A stretch of 64,000 nt of DNA from Myroides phaeus (GCF_009799805.1 NZ_CP047050.1:634001-698000); one strand, 5' to 3'; numbered from the stretch's first letter, positions 34,444 through 43,350 are shown. The notes: generated by a model not told the origin, from the letters alone. Translations and numbers: made by a program.

Positions 34444-34667
34444 TTTGTCGTTATTGCTGTAATGCGATGCAAATATACAACCATTTTCTACACTTGCAAA
34501 TCCTGGAAACAAAAAAAATCGTTTTTTTTCTTACAAAAAGCGAACCAATCTGAATATCAGTAAGATAAAAACGAAACTTTTTTTGTTTTTTTTTATTACA
34601 AAACTTGCAACAACTCTAAAAAACACAAAAACTCAATAAACATCAAGGGTTACAGACACCCTTTTTC

Positions 34668-34700
34668 AAAAAAAAAGCCCTCGAAATACGAGGGCTTTTA
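34668..34700 (-). terminator. terminator of trxA
   Basis: GCCCTCG pairs with CGAGGGC around AAATA, with a long A run on the left (U tract on the minus strand), 20 nt after the trxA stop. Confidence 0.88.
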
Positions 34701-34721
34701 ATTTTATAGTTCATTATCTGA

Positions 34722-35039
34722 CTAAAATAATGCTTCAATTGCATCAACATATGTCTTTTTAGGAGCAACTCCTACTTGGCGACCTACTACTTCACCATCT
34801 TTAAAGATTAATACAGTAGGGATATTTCTAATTCCGTATTTAGCAGCGAACTCTTGATTTGCATCAACGTCCACTTTTCCTACTACAGCTTTCCCTTCCA
34901 TTTCTGTACTAATTTCTTCTACAACTGGTCCTAACATTTTACAAGGTCCACACCATACTGCCCAAAAGTCAACCATTACTGGTTTCTCTGATTTTAATAC
35001 TACTTCTTCAAAAGTAGCATCTGTTATCTCTAATGCCAT
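34722..35039 (-). CDS. trxA: thioredoxin
   Basis: Classic cytosolic thioredoxin of 105 aa with active site W-C-G-P-C at C30/C33, the buried Asp in V-D-F-W, and the cis-Pro in R-N-I-P-T-V. It reduces protein disulfides such as those of ribonucleotide reductase. It lies 96 nt downstream of dnaE in the same orientation and is followed by a terminator. Confidence 0.97.
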   Translation of the reverse strand: MALEITDATFEEVVLKSEKPVMVDFWAVWCGPCKMLGPVVEEISTEMEGKAVVGKVDVDANQEFAAKYGIRNIPTVLIFKDGEVVGRQVGVAPKKTYVDAIEALF

Positions 35040-35135
35040 TTCTTTTCTTTTTATGTTATATCAACAAACTTAATAAAATAATTATACTTATATAAGTGTC
35101 TGTAATTATTTTTCTCTATCAATCAATTACTAAAA

Positions 35136-38100
35136 CTAATTCAATTGAAATTTTACTTGTATTCTTTCTAAATCCTCTAATAACTCCGCAGTGATATCTA
35201 CACGCGAATTTCTACTATTCATCTCTACTTTATTAACGATGCGATATTCTTCTCGCTCTGGCACTATTTCTATTGCGTCCATATCCATTTCAACATCTAA
35301 ATCATCATCACTAATATTAGGTAATGCTACTGGCACTATTGGTGTCTCTGCCGCTACAATTACCTTTTCTAATTCAACCACTTCAAAATTTACAAACTTA
35401 TCTCCAGGGTGTTTGTCTAAAACACCTTTTAAACGCTCTATTTGCTCTTTATATATATCACGTATATTCATTAAAATAGTAAGATCTTTAGCAAATGTTG
35501 GAATTACCTCGTGCAACAACTTCATTTCTAAAAACTGAATTCGTGGCTCTGACTTTTCTCCTGTATCTTTTCTAATCCACCCTTCTTTAATCATCAGCTT
35601 CACATAAACAAAAGTATTAGCCAACAAGAAATGTCTAAGTTTTAAAAACTCTTCATTAAACATTCTAAACTCATAACTCTCGTCATATCCTTCAATAGTA
35701 AACATAGCCCAATCTTTCCCCTTTGCAGAGGTTCTAAATTGAACATCACTTATCATACCTCCAAATGTAACCGTACGTCCTGTCAACTTCTCTAAATTGC
35801 TTAATTGGTCTAACGTTATATTACAGAAATACTTCATTTCAAACCTAAAGTCATCTAAAGGATGTCCTGAAATATAAATCCCAACTACCTCTTTCTCTTT
35901 TGCTAACTTCACCATTGTGCTCCACTCTTCACAAATAGGCATTACTGGCTCTGGAATTTGAACTTCACTACTATCGCCAAATAAACTAAATTGAGAAGAA
36001 TTATCGTTCTCTTGAGACTTAGCGCCATACTTAATTGCTTTTTCAAAAAACAACATTGTATCACTTGGATCCATATGGAAGTACTGAGCGCGGTGTGTAT
36101 TTTCAAAACAATCGAAACCTCCTGCTAATGCAAGATTCTCAAATGCCTTTTTATTAGCTGCACGCAAATCAACGCGTTTTGCCATATCAAAAATAGATGT
36201 ATAACGTCCGCTTTCTCTATTTTCAACAATCGTATTAACTGCTCCTTGACCAACTCCTTTAATCGCCCCCATACCAAAGCGAATCTCATAATTCTCGTTT
36301 ACAGTAAACTTATAAAACGACTCGTTTACATCAGGTCCTAATACTTGTAACCCCATACGCTTACATTCTTCCATAAAGAAAGTAACCTGTTTGATATCAT
36401 TCATATTATTAGACAGTACAGCCGCCATATATTCTGCAGGGTAATGTGCCTTTAAGAAAGCTGTTTGATAAGCAATCCAAGCATAACACGTTGAGTGAGA
36501 TTTGTTAAACGCATAAGAAGCAAACGCCTCCCAGTCTTTCCATATCTTCTCTAAAACAGTTGCATCGTGACCTTTTTCAGAAGCCTGTTGAACAAACTTT
36601 GGCTTCATTTTATCAAGTACATCCTTTTGTTTCTTACCCATTGCTTTACGCAGAACGTCGGCCTCACCCTTTGTAAAACCAGCTAACTTCTGAGAAAGTA
36701 GCATTACCTGCTCTTGATAAACAGTAATACCATACGTCTCATTCAAGTACTCCTCACAAGCATCTAAATCATATACAATTGGTTCTTCTCCATTCTTACG
36801 GCGAATAAACGAAGGAATATACTCCAACGGACCAGGTCTATACAAGGCATTCATCGCAATTAAATCGGCAAAGACAGTTGGTTTTAGCTCACGCATATAC
36901 TTCTGCATACCAGCAGACTCATACTGGAACACCCCAATAGTCTCTCCTCGTTGGAAAAGCTCATATGTCTTGACATCATCAATCGGAATTTCATCCGGAT
37001 TTATCTCAATTCCCGTTCTATACTTAACTAACTTAATTGTATCCTTAATCAGGGTTAACGTTTTTAACCCCAAGAAGTCCATCTTCAATAACCCAGCACT
37101 TTCAGCTACGGAGTTATCAAATTGAGTCACATATAAATCAGAATCTTTGGCTAAAGTAACAGGTACGAATTTCGTAATATCATCAGGCGTAATAATCACA
37201 CCACAAGCGTGAATCCCTGTATTACGCATTGATCCCTCCAATATTTTTGCTTGCTGAATAGTCTGTCCTGCCAACGAATCCTCTTGTGCAACAGCAATAA
37301 GCTCCTTCACTTTTTCAAACTCCTCTCCTCTCAAAGCAGCCTTTACTGTATTTTCATCTTCCGATAAAAAGCGAGCTAAGTTCCACTTAGAAGGCATCAT
37401 TGCAGGAATCATCTTAGCAATTCTATCCGCGTCAAATAATGGTAAATCTAACACCCTTGCTGTATCACGAATAGCAGACTTCGTCGCCATCTTACCATAC
37501 GTAATAATTTGCGCTACTTGATTAGACCCGTACTTATTAATTACGTAATCCATAACCTTACTTCTTCCCTCATCATCAAAGTCAATATCAATATCGGGCA
37601 TCGATACACGGTCAGGATTAAGGAAACGCTCAAAAAGCAAGTCATATTCAATAGGATCTAAGTTTGTAATCCCTAAACAATAGGCTACAGCAGATCCTGC
37701 TGCAGATCCACGACCTGGTCCAACAGAAACTCCCATTTCTCTGGCAGCGGCAATGAAATCCTGAACAATCAAGAAATAACCAGGATACCCAGTTCTTTCA
37801 ATTGTAGCCAACTCAAAGTCTAATCGCTCCTTTATTTCTTCTGTAACTTCAGGATACCTTCTCTTCGCTCCCTCATAAGTCAGATATTTTAAGAAATTAT
37901 TCTCTCCTATCTTTCCTGTACCATCTCCTTCCAAATCTCTTGCATCCTGAAACTCTTCAGGAATATCGAACTTAGGAAGTAATACATCGCGGTGTAACAC
38001 AAAAGGCTCCACCTTATCTACAATCTCCTGAATATTATAAATTGCATCCGGATAATCCTCAAAAAGAGCTTTCATCTCATCTCCAGACTTATAATAATAT

Positions 38101-39659
38101 TCCTGATTAGGCAGACCATATCTATAACCTCTACCCCTACCAATAGGCGTAGTTTGTTTTTCACCATCTTTCACACACAATAAAATATCGTGTGCATTTG
38201 CATCTTTTTTATCAAGATAATACGAGTTATTCGTTGCAATCAACTTAACATCGTGTTTTCTTGACAATTCAACTAAACCTTGGTTAACGCGATTCTCATC
38301 TTCCTGATTATGTCGCATTATCTCAATATAAAGATCCTCTCCAAACTGTTCTTTCCACCAGAGCAAAGCCTCCTCTGCTTGGCGTTCACCAACATTCAAT
38401 ATCTTAGACGGAACCTCACCCTGTAAGTTACCCGTTAAGACAATCACATCTTCTTTATATTGTTTTACAACTTCTTTATCAATACGAGGAACATAATAGA
38501 AACCATCCGTATAGGCTATAGATGCCATTTTAGCTAAGTTGTGATAACCTTCCTTATTCTTTGCAAGCATCACAACCTGATACCCATTATCCTTTTTACT
38601 TTTATCCTGATGGTTCTCACAAATAAAAAATTCACAACCAACAATTGGAGTCATTAGTTCTAATGGCTCTTGTCCTTGCTCTACTAACTCTTTGTTCTTA
38701 GCTTGAATTCCCTTATTGTAATCACTAACCTCCTTTACAAATAAGAAAGCTCCCATCATATTTCCGTGGTCAGTCATTGCAACAGCAGGCATATTATACT
38801 CCGCTGTTTTCTTAACTAACGACTTGATAGAAATAGTAGATTGTAAAATAGAAAATTGTGTATGTACGTGTAAATGGGCAAACTTAGCTTTGTTAAAGCG
38901 CTCCAAAGCTTCATCAGAAATCGTTTCTGACGTATCCCCTTGTAGTTTAGCTAACTTTTTACGAATATTTTCAGAAGCCTTCTGTAAGTTAATATGCTTT
39001 AATCCAATTAACTTAAAAGGCTCTGGATTTACTTCCTTATAGCGTTGAATATAAGTATCGTCACACTGTAATTCCTCTTTAGAGAAAACACCTAACTTGA
39101 TCAACTCTAAGAAACAACGAGTCGTTGCTTCCACATCGGCAGTTGCGTTATGCGCTTCACCAAAAGGAACTCCAAACAAATATGTATGCAATTCAGTCAG
39201 TGTAGGAAGTTTAAATCTACCTCCTCTACCTCCTGGTAATTTCAATAACTCAGCTGTAACCTCTGTACAAGTATCTAAAACAGGAAGGTCAGCCATAATA
39301 CTGTCAACACCCATACGGTGAAATTCACACCCCATAATGTTAACATCAAACCCTAAGTTTTGACCGACGATAAATTTCGTTTTTGAAAGAGCTATATTGA
39401 ATTTCTCTAAAACCTCTTTCAACGGAATTCCTTCCGCTTCTGCCAACTCAGTAGAAATTCCGTGAATACGCTCAGCATCATAAGGAATATTATACCCCTC
39501 AGGCTTTACTAAATAATCTTGATGTTCAATCAAATTCCCATACTCATCGTGCAATTGCCAAGCAATCTGAACACAGCGAGGCCAGTTATCTACATCAGTA
39601 ATAGGAGCTGACCAACTCTTAGGAAGACCAGTAGTTTCGGTATCAAAAATTAAATACAT
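35136..39659 (-). CDS. dnaE: DNA polymerase III alpha subunit with N-terminal proofreading exonuclease domain
   Basis: This is the replicative polymerase (1507 aa). Residues 1 to about 190 are a DEDDh exonuclease: F-D-T-E-T-T-G with D6/E8, then Q-N-L-G-F-D and H-N-A-T-A-D-V. About residue 265 the PHP domain begins (H-L-H-V-H-T-Q-F-S). The polymerase catalytic Asp motif P-D-I-D-I-D-F-D-D lies near residue 690, and a C-terminal OB-fold region follows after about residue 1280. E. coli DnaE is about 1160 aa without the exonuclease; the extra length is the fused proofreading domain, which I associate with flavobacterial DnaE. Confidence 0.96.
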   Translation of the reverse strand: MYLIFDTETTGLPKSWSAPITDVDNWPRCVQIAWQLHDEYGNLIEHQDYLVKPEGYNIPYDAERIHGISTELAEAEGIPLKEVLEKFNIALSKTKFIVGQNLGFDVNIMGCEFHRMGVDSIMADLPVLDTCTEVTAELLKLPGGRGGRFKLPTLTELHTYLFGVPFGEAHNATADVEATTRCFLELIKLGVFSKEELQCDDTYIQRYKEVNPEPFKLIGLKHINLQKASENIRKKLAKLQGDTSETISDEALERFNKAKFAHLHVHTQFSILQSTISIKSLVKKTAEYNMPAVAMTDHGNMMGAFLFVKEVSDYNKGIQAKNKELVEQGQEPLELMTPIVGCEFFICENHQDKSKKDNGYQVVMLAKNKEGYHNLAKMASIAYTDGFYYVPRIDKEVVKQYKEDVIVLTGNLQGEVPSKILNVGERQAEEALLWWKEQFGEDLYIEIMRHNQEDENRVNQGLVELSRKHDVKLIATNNSYYLDKKDANAHDILLCVKDGEKQTTPIGRGRGYRYGLPNQEYYYKSGDEMKALFEDYPDAIYNIQEIVDKVEPFVLHRDVLLPKFDIPEEFQDARDLEGDGTGKIGENNFLKYLTYEGAKRRYPEVTEEIKERLDFELATIERTGYPGYFLIVQDFIAAAREMGVSVGPGRGSAAGSAVAYCLGITNLDPIEYDLLFERFLNPDRVSMPDIDIDFDDEGRSKVMDYVINKYGSNQVAQIITYGKMATKSAIRDTARVLDLPLFDADRIAKMIPAMMPSKWNLARFLSEDENTVKAALRGEEFEKVKELIAVAQEDSLAGQTIQQAKILEGSMRNTGIHACGVIITPDDITKFVPVTLAKDSDLYVTQFDNSVAESAGLLKMDFLGLKTLTLIKDTIKLVKYRTGIEINPDEIPIDDVKTYELFQRGETIGVFQYESAGMQKYMRELKPTVFADLIAMNALYRPGPLEYIPSFIRRKNGEEPIVYDLDACEEYLNETYGITVYQEQVMLLSQKLAGFTKGEADVLRKAMGKKQKDVLDKMKPKFVQQASEKGHDATVLEKIWKDWEAFASYAFNKSHSTCYAWIAYQTAFLKAHYPAEYMAAVLSNNMNDIKQVTFFMEECKRMGLQVLGPDVNESFYKFTVNENYEIRFGMGAIKGVGQGAVNTIVENRESGRYTSIFDMAKRVDLRAANKKAFENLALAGGFDCFENTHRAQYFHMDPSDTMLFFEKAIKYGAKSQENDNSSQFSLFGDSSEVQIPEPVMPICEEWSTMVKLAKEKEVVGIYISGHPLDDFRFEMKYFCNITLDQLSNLEKLTGRTVTFGGMISDVQFRTSAKGKDWAMFTIEGYDESYEFRMFNEEFLKLRHFLLANTFVYVKLMIKEGWIRKDTGEKSEPRIQFLEMKLLHEVIPTFAKDLTILMNIRDIYKEQIERLKGVLDKHPGDKFVNFEVVELEKVIVAAETPIVPVALPNISDDDLDVEMDMDAIEIVPEREEYRIVNKVEMNSRNSRVDITAELLEDLERIQVKFQLN

Positions 39660-39721
39660 AGTTGATTTTAAGAAATGTAGCCTTTAAATAAGGCTTTATA
39701 GTACGATAAACAAAGTTATAA

Positions 39722-39755
39722 AAAAAAGACTGCTTTTAAATCAAAGCAGTCTTTT
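39722..39755 (-). terminator. terminator between lipoprotein gene and dnaE
   Basis: AAAGACTGCTTT pairs with AAAGCAGTCTTT; the A run on the left makes it a minus-strand terminator for the lipoprotein gene upstream of dnaE. Confidence 0.82.
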
Positions 39756-39786
39756 AAGTATGTTAAACCAATAAATGGATGTTTTA

Positions 39787-40407
39787 TTATTTTGCAGCCT
39801 CAAGCTTAATTCTGAAAAATACTCCATCGTGAAATGACTTTTTATCTCTCAACTTCTCCACTCTTATCTTTTGAGCAGGAGTTAATTTACTTTTATCCTC
39901 ATCAGACATTTCAATCTTCTTTAAATTAGCATAGAAAGTACCAGAGATAGTACCAGGAACTTGCTTCTCTTCAGAATCAAAAACAACTATTCCAACATCT
40001 GTAATTTCTTTATTACTATCTTGAGTAACATATTTCCCTAAAACTTTTCTATCATTATTATCTAAAAGATAATATTGAGCATAACCAGCTAAACCTTCGA
40101 TTCCTTCTTGTTTTCCAAGTTTTCCAACATCACCCAAGTATAACTTCTCTTTAGAATCACTACTAAATAAAGTATAAGGCACACGAAGTACAAATCTTGT
40201 TGAATCTGTTTCTGCCACTAAACTTAGTATATTATCTTGATTAACGCTTGCTCTATTATATTGTGGCCTCCAAGTTTCAAACTTCACTCCTGTTGTAAAC
40301 TCTTCATTATTTGCCATTGCTTGTATACCTGGATCGCTTGTAGTTGATTCATTTTCACAAGAAAAAAATCCAACTGCTAACAATAATATCCCTAAAACCT
40401 TTCTCAT
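39787..40407 (-). CDS. lipoprotein of unknown function
   Basis: The 206-aa protein has a lipoprotein signal (hydrophobic stretch, then V-G-F-F-S-C-E-N). The mature part is mostly predicted beta-rich with a C-terminal charged helix (S-D-E-D-K-S-K-L-T-P-A-Q-K). I recognise no domain with confidence. It ends in its own terminator before dnaE, so it is monocistronic. Confidence 0.7.
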   Translation of the reverse strand: MRKVLGILLLAVGFFSCENESTTSDPGIQAMANNEEFTTGVKFETWRPQYNRASVNQDNILSLVAETDSTRFVLRVPYTLFSSDSKEKLYLGDVGKLGKQEGIEGLAGYAQYYLLDNNDRKVLGKYVTQDSNKEITDVGIVVFDSEEKQVPGTISGTFYANLKKIEMSDEDKSKLTPAQKIRVEKLRDKKSFHDGVFFRIKLEAAK

Positions 40408-41006
40408 ATTCTTCTTTATAACTTGTATTATAACCTAAGGCACAAAATTATAGTATTTATAAATAGAAAAAAAGCTTTTAATTAATAAAATTTTAACTTT
40501 TAACAACAAAACACAACAATAATAAATTACTATATATCAACACTTTAAAAAACTGCAAAGACTTCTTTTTTTATTTATTAAGCTTCTTAAAAAATACCCC
40601 TCTTTACATCTTGTTAATTAACTATTCAAACGCAGAGATTAAAATAGCATTCTACAGCTGTATTTTAGCAGTTTTATAATGAATGTTTGTATACTGTATG
40701 TATAGTCCTTGTATACCCGTTGTATACTTTCTATGTAAAAATATACAAACAGTATACATTTGATCTACAAACTATATACATACACTACAACTAAAATTTT
40801 ACTATGATTAATTCTTAATTGCCCCACTAATACTAAACCTATTTGTCTACAAATAAATACACCTTTAATTCAGATAACAATCTAAAGACCTTTTTTACAA
40901 GGACTAATAAAATGAAAGAGCAACGGAGGCAACTACTAATCTATTTATTAAGCATTTACAAAAAATCTTATTTAATAAAAAATAATCATACTAAACAAAA
41001 AAGCCC
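40408..41006. other. 600-bp gene-free stretch with a GTATAC palindrome cluster
   Basis: This AT-rich gap separates the divergent lipoprotein and rpsP genes. No credible gene is seen; a 69-codon frame at 40843-41052 begins with TTG and overlaps the rpsP leader. Between 40685 and 40785 there are four GTATAC palindromes (40689, 40711, 40722, 40752) and a 9-bp inverted repeat GTTTGTATA/TATACAAAC (40685-40693 with 40742-40750). Confidence 0.6.
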
Positions 41007-41014
41007 TATATTTG
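41007..41014 (+). promoter_or_regulatory. candidate -7 promoter box of rpsP
   Basis: TATATTTG fits TAnnTTTG 50 nt before rpsP. A small hairpin GAGGT-CGGGT-ACCTC (41031-41045) lies in the resulting leader. Confidence 0.5.
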
Positions 41015-41063
41015 CAAAAATTTTAAAACCGAGGTCGGGTACCTCAAACTAATTAAATTAATT

Positions 41064-41591
41064 ATGTCTGTAAAAATTAGATTACAAAGACACGGTAAAA
41101 AAGGGAAACCTTTTTACTGGGTAGTAGCTGCTGATGCACGCGCGAAAAGAGATGGTAAATACTTACAAAAAATTGGTACTTACAATCCTAACACTAACCC
41201 TGCAACTGTAGATATCAATGTTGATGCTGCTGTTCAATGGTTATTCAACGGTGCTCAACCAACAGATACTGCAAGAACTTTACTTTCTTACAAAGGAGTT
41301 ATGTTGAAACATCACTTACAAGGTGGAGTTAGAAAAGGTGCGCTTACTCAAGAGCAAGCTGACGCTAAATTTACTGCTTGGTTAGAAGAGAAAGAAAACA
41401 AAATCAACGCTAAGAAAGAAGGATTATCTTCTTCTAAAGCTGCTGACAAAGCAACAAGATTAGCTGCAGAGAAAGAAGTAAACGCTAAACGCGCTGCTGC
41501 TGCTGCTGAAGCTAAAGCTGCTGCTGAGGCTGCAACTGCTGAAGCTGCTGTTGAAGCAACTGAAGAAAACAACGAAGAAACTCAAGCATAA
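41064..41591 (+). CDS. rpsP: 30S ribosomal protein S16
   Basis: The first 80 or so residues are a canonical S16 (V-K-I-R-L-Q-R-H-G-K-K, then Y-L-Q-K-I-G-T-Y-N-P). The protein is 175 aa, about twice the usual bacterial length. The extra part is a low-complexity Ala/Glu/Lys helix-forming tail (residues about 115-175), of a kind I associate with Bacteroidota S16. rimM follows after 12 nt, the common rpsP-rimM pairing. Confidence 0.97.
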   Translation: MSVKIRLQRHGKKGKPFYWVVAADARAKRDGKYLQKIGTYNPNTNPATVDINVDAAVQWLFNGAQPTDTARTLLSYKGVMLKHHLQGGVRKGALTQEQADAKFTAWLEEKENKINAKKEGLSSSKAADKATRLAAEKEVNAKRAAAAAEAKAAAEAATAEAAVEATEENNEETQA

Positions 41592-41603
41592 TTTTTCAGC
41601 GAT

Positions 41604-42134
41604 ATGCGTAAAAAAGATTGTTTCTATTTAGGCAAAATCGCGAAAAAATTTAGCTTCAAAGGGGAGGTTCTGGCATACCTGGATACCGATGAACCAGAGT
41701 TATATCAAAATTTGGAATCAGTTTTCGTCGACTTCGACGGACAACTGATTCCTTTTTTTATTAAAGAAGCTTCATTGCATAAAAGCGATTTTTTAAGAGT
41801 TAAATTTGAAGACTGTAATTCTGAAGAGGATGCAGATCAATTAATTAATTCTGAACTATATCTTCCTCTTTCAATGTTGCCAAAACTTGAAGGAAATAAG
41901 TTTTACTACCACGAAATTACAGGGTTTGATGTAGAAGATACTAAGCTTGGTAATGTAGGAAAACTTATTAGAGTTAACGATAGTAACTATCAAGCTCTTT
42001 TTGAAATAGATCACTTCGGAACTCAAGTTTTAGTTCCTATGATTGATCAGTTCATCAAACTTGTTGATCGTGAGAATAAGAAATTAGTACTTAATATCCC
42101 TGATGGATTATTAGACTTATATTTGAATAAATAA
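41604..42134 (+). CDS. rimM: 16S rRNA processing/maturation factor RimM
   Basis: RimM assists assembly of the 30S head and binds S19. The 176-aa protein shows the N-terminal barrel motif Y-L-G-K-I-A-K-K-F-S-F-K-G-E-V and the PRC-barrel part Y-Y-H-E-I-T-G-F-D-V with V-L-V-P-M-I-D near the end. It starts 12 nt after rpsP. Confidence 0.95.
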   Translation: MRKKDCFYLGKIAKKFSFKGEVLAYLDTDEPELYQNLESVFVDFDGQLIPFFIKEASLHKSDFLRVKFEDCNSEEDADQLINSELYLPLSMLPKLEGNKFYYHEITGFDVEDTKLGNVGKLIRVNDSNYQALFEIDHFGTQVLVPMIDQFIKLVDRENKKLVLNIPDGLLDLYLNK

Positions 42135-42164
42135 TATTCTTTTCTTTAAAGATATAAAATACCT

Positions 42165-42202
42165 AAAGCGTCTGTAAAGTGTACTTTACAGACGCTTTTT
42201 TT
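42165..42202 (+). terminator. terminator of rpsP-rimM
   Basis: AAAGCGTCTGTAAAGT pairs with ACTTTACAGACGCTTT, followed by a T run. Confidence 0.9.
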
Positions 42203-42258
42203 ATTGATACCCTCTTCCTTTTTCGTACTTTTGACACTATAATTATAATCACTTCTAA

Positions 42259-42966
42259 ATGTTTAAATTCAAACAATTTACTATTGAACAAGATAAATGT
42301 GCTATGAAAGTAGGCACTGACGGTGTTTTACTTGGCGCATGGACTCCTGTTGACAATAATCCTTACGCTATTTTAGATATTGGTTCAGGTACAGGCTTAC
42401 TTGCTTTAATGATGGCACAACGTACGGATGCAGAACAAATAGACGGTGTTGAAATAGATGAAGCTGCTCACGAACAAGCTATTAACAACTTCGAAAATAG
42501 CCCTTGGGGAGATAGACTTTTCTGTTACCACGCAGGATTAGAGCAATTCGCTACTGAAATTGACGAAGAATACGATTTAATTATTTCCAATCCTCCTTTC
42601 TTTAGTGAAGATGTACTTTCTAACGATGCTCAAAGAGATACTGCTCGTTTTCAAGATGCTCTCCCTTTTGATTTACTAATAGAGGCAGTAGAATTTTTCT
42701 TATCTGAAAAAGGTATCTTCAGTGTAATTATTCCTGCTAAAGAAGAAGATAAATTAATACACTTAGCAGCAGAGTTTGGTATTTATCCAATGAAAGTTAC
42801 GCGTGTAAGAGGACATAAAGACGCCGAAATTAAACGTAGTCTTATTGCTTTTTCAAGAACATTTATTGATAAAATCCCTTTAGATGAGTTAATAATCGAA
42901 ATTGACAGACACGTGTATACCCCTGAATTTACGGCACTTGTGAAAGATTTTTATTTAAAAATGTAA
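42259..42966 (+). CDS. tRNA1(Val) A37 N6-methyltransferase-like protein
   Basis: This 235-aa SAM-dependent methyltransferase has motif I in L-D-I-G-S-G-T-G-L and the N6-adenine signature N-P-P-F-F. Length and motifs match the TrmN6/YfiC family, which modifies A37 of tRNA-Val. The N-terminal F-K-F-K-Q-F-T-I-E-Q-D-K-C-A-M-K-V-G-T-D motif is characteristic. The met leader region begins right after its stop. Confidence 0.9.
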   Translation: MFKFKQFTIEQDKCAMKVGTDGVLLGAWTPVDNNPYAILDIGSGTGLLALMMAQRTDAEQIDGVEIDEAAHEQAINNFENSPWGDRLFCYHAGLEQFATEIDEEYDLIISNPPFFSEDVLSNDAQRDTARFQDALPFDLLIEAVEFFLSEKGIFSVIIPAKEEDKLIHLAAEFGIYPMKVTRVRGHKDAEIKRSLIAFSRTFIDKIPLDELIIEIDRHVYTPEFTALVKDFYLKM

Positions 42967-42982
42967 AAAAAAACAAAAAAAC

Positions 42983-43015
42983 TTTGCTTTTATTAATTTA
43001 TTTTTTTGATATTTG
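42983..43015 (+). promoter_or_regulatory. promoter of the methionine leader
   Basis: TTTG at 42983-42986 and GATATTTG at 43008-43015 (one mismatch to TAnnTTTG) are separated by 21 nt, a good Bacteroidota spacing. It lies about 26 nt before the first leader-peptide ATG, so the transcript would start near 43020. I find no comparable promoter between the two attenuators. Confidence 0.65.
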
Positions 43016-43040
43016 TTCCATCAAATAGAGATAAAAAGAT

Positions 43041-43115
43041 ATGAATTTAAGATTAACAAATATGCAAGCTATGATGATGATGTGGAGAAATCCGCAGGGC
43101 TTGTTATTTGCATAA
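43041..43115 (+). CDS. methionine leader peptide 1 (24 aa)
   Basis: This short ORF (ATG 43041, TAA 43113) has Met at positions 1, 8 and 11-14, the last four consecutive and followed by Trp. It has no similarity to a functional protein that I know. Its last codons (43096-43106) form the 5' half of an antiterminator, and its stop codon is placed so that a terminating ribosome would cover that segment. I infer it is translated only to measure Met-tRNA supply. It is too short for usual gene callers. Confidence 0.85.
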   Translation: MNLRLTNMQAMMMMWRNPQGLLFA

Positions 43116-43146
43116 TCCAAAATATATAATAACATTAAAAAGCCCT
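43057..43146 (+). promoter_or_regulatory. attenuator 1: alternative RNA pairings
   Basis: Segment 1 (43057-43069) can pair with segment 2: CAAATA with TATTTG (43105-43110) and CAAGC with GCTTG (43099-43103), enclosing the Met run. Segment 2 (AGGGCTTGTTA, 43096-43106) can instead pair with segment 3 (43136-43146) at 10 of 11 positions. Segment 3 includes most of the 5' arm of terminator 1. A ribosome stalled on the Met run covers segment 1; a ribosome at the stop codon covers segment 2. Confidence 0.75.
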
Positions 43147-43171
43147 TGTAAATTACAAGGGCTTTTTTTTT
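43142..43171 (+). terminator. attenuator 1 terminator
   Basis: GCCCTTGT (43142-43149) pairs with ACAAGGGC (43155-43162) around AAATT and is followed by nine T residues. It stands 27 nt after the leader-peptide stop. Confidence 0.93.
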
Positions 43172-43213
43172 GATTTAATCCAAACAGTATATAATTAGAA
43201 TAAATATAATACA

Positions 43214-43306
43214 ATGATTTTCAATACTAACACAATGATGATGGCAATGATGATGATGAACATGATGATGTTCACGCCCTCCTATTGCCTAAAGTCACCG
43301 AGTTAG
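43214..43306 (+). CDS. methionine leader peptide 2 (30 aa)
   Basis: This short ORF (ATG 43214, TAG 43304) encodes 11 Met in 30 residues: position 1, then runs 8-10, 12-15 and 17-19. The runs are broken by one Ala and one Asn codon. The Ala codon creates GGCAAT (43243-43248), which is complementary to the antiterminator segment, so the interruption appears to serve RNA pairing. Like leader 1 it is probably a Met-tRNA sensor without protein function. Confidence 0.88.
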   Translation: MIFNTNTMMMAMMMMNMMMFTPSYCLKSPS

Positions 43307-43350
43307 TATCGTTCAAATAGATAACTAAAACTTTGAGTCCTTTCGGCAAT
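43243..43350 (+). promoter_or_regulatory. attenuator 2: alternative RNA pairings
   Basis: Segment 1 GGCAAT (43243-43248, inside the Met run) is complementary to ATTGCC (43284-43289); a nested hairpin GAACAT/ATGTTC (43258-43273) lies inside. Segment 2, ATTGCCTAAAG (43284-43294), can instead pair with CTTTCGGCAAT (43340-43350) at 10 of 11 positions. That stretch contains part of the 5' arm and the loop of terminator 2. Segments 1 and 3 share GGCAAT and so compete for segment 2. Confidence 0.78.

Noticed and set aside
40685..40785. Possible CRISPR-like array (repeated TTGTATAC)
   Set aside because: The repeated unit is only about 8 bp, the spacing is irregular (3-25 nt), and no cas genes are present.
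40843..41052. A 69-codon open frame upstream of rpsP
   Set aside because: It starts with TTG, has a low-complexity Lys/Asn-rich translation, and overlaps the rpsP -7 box and leader, so it is unlikely to be a gene.
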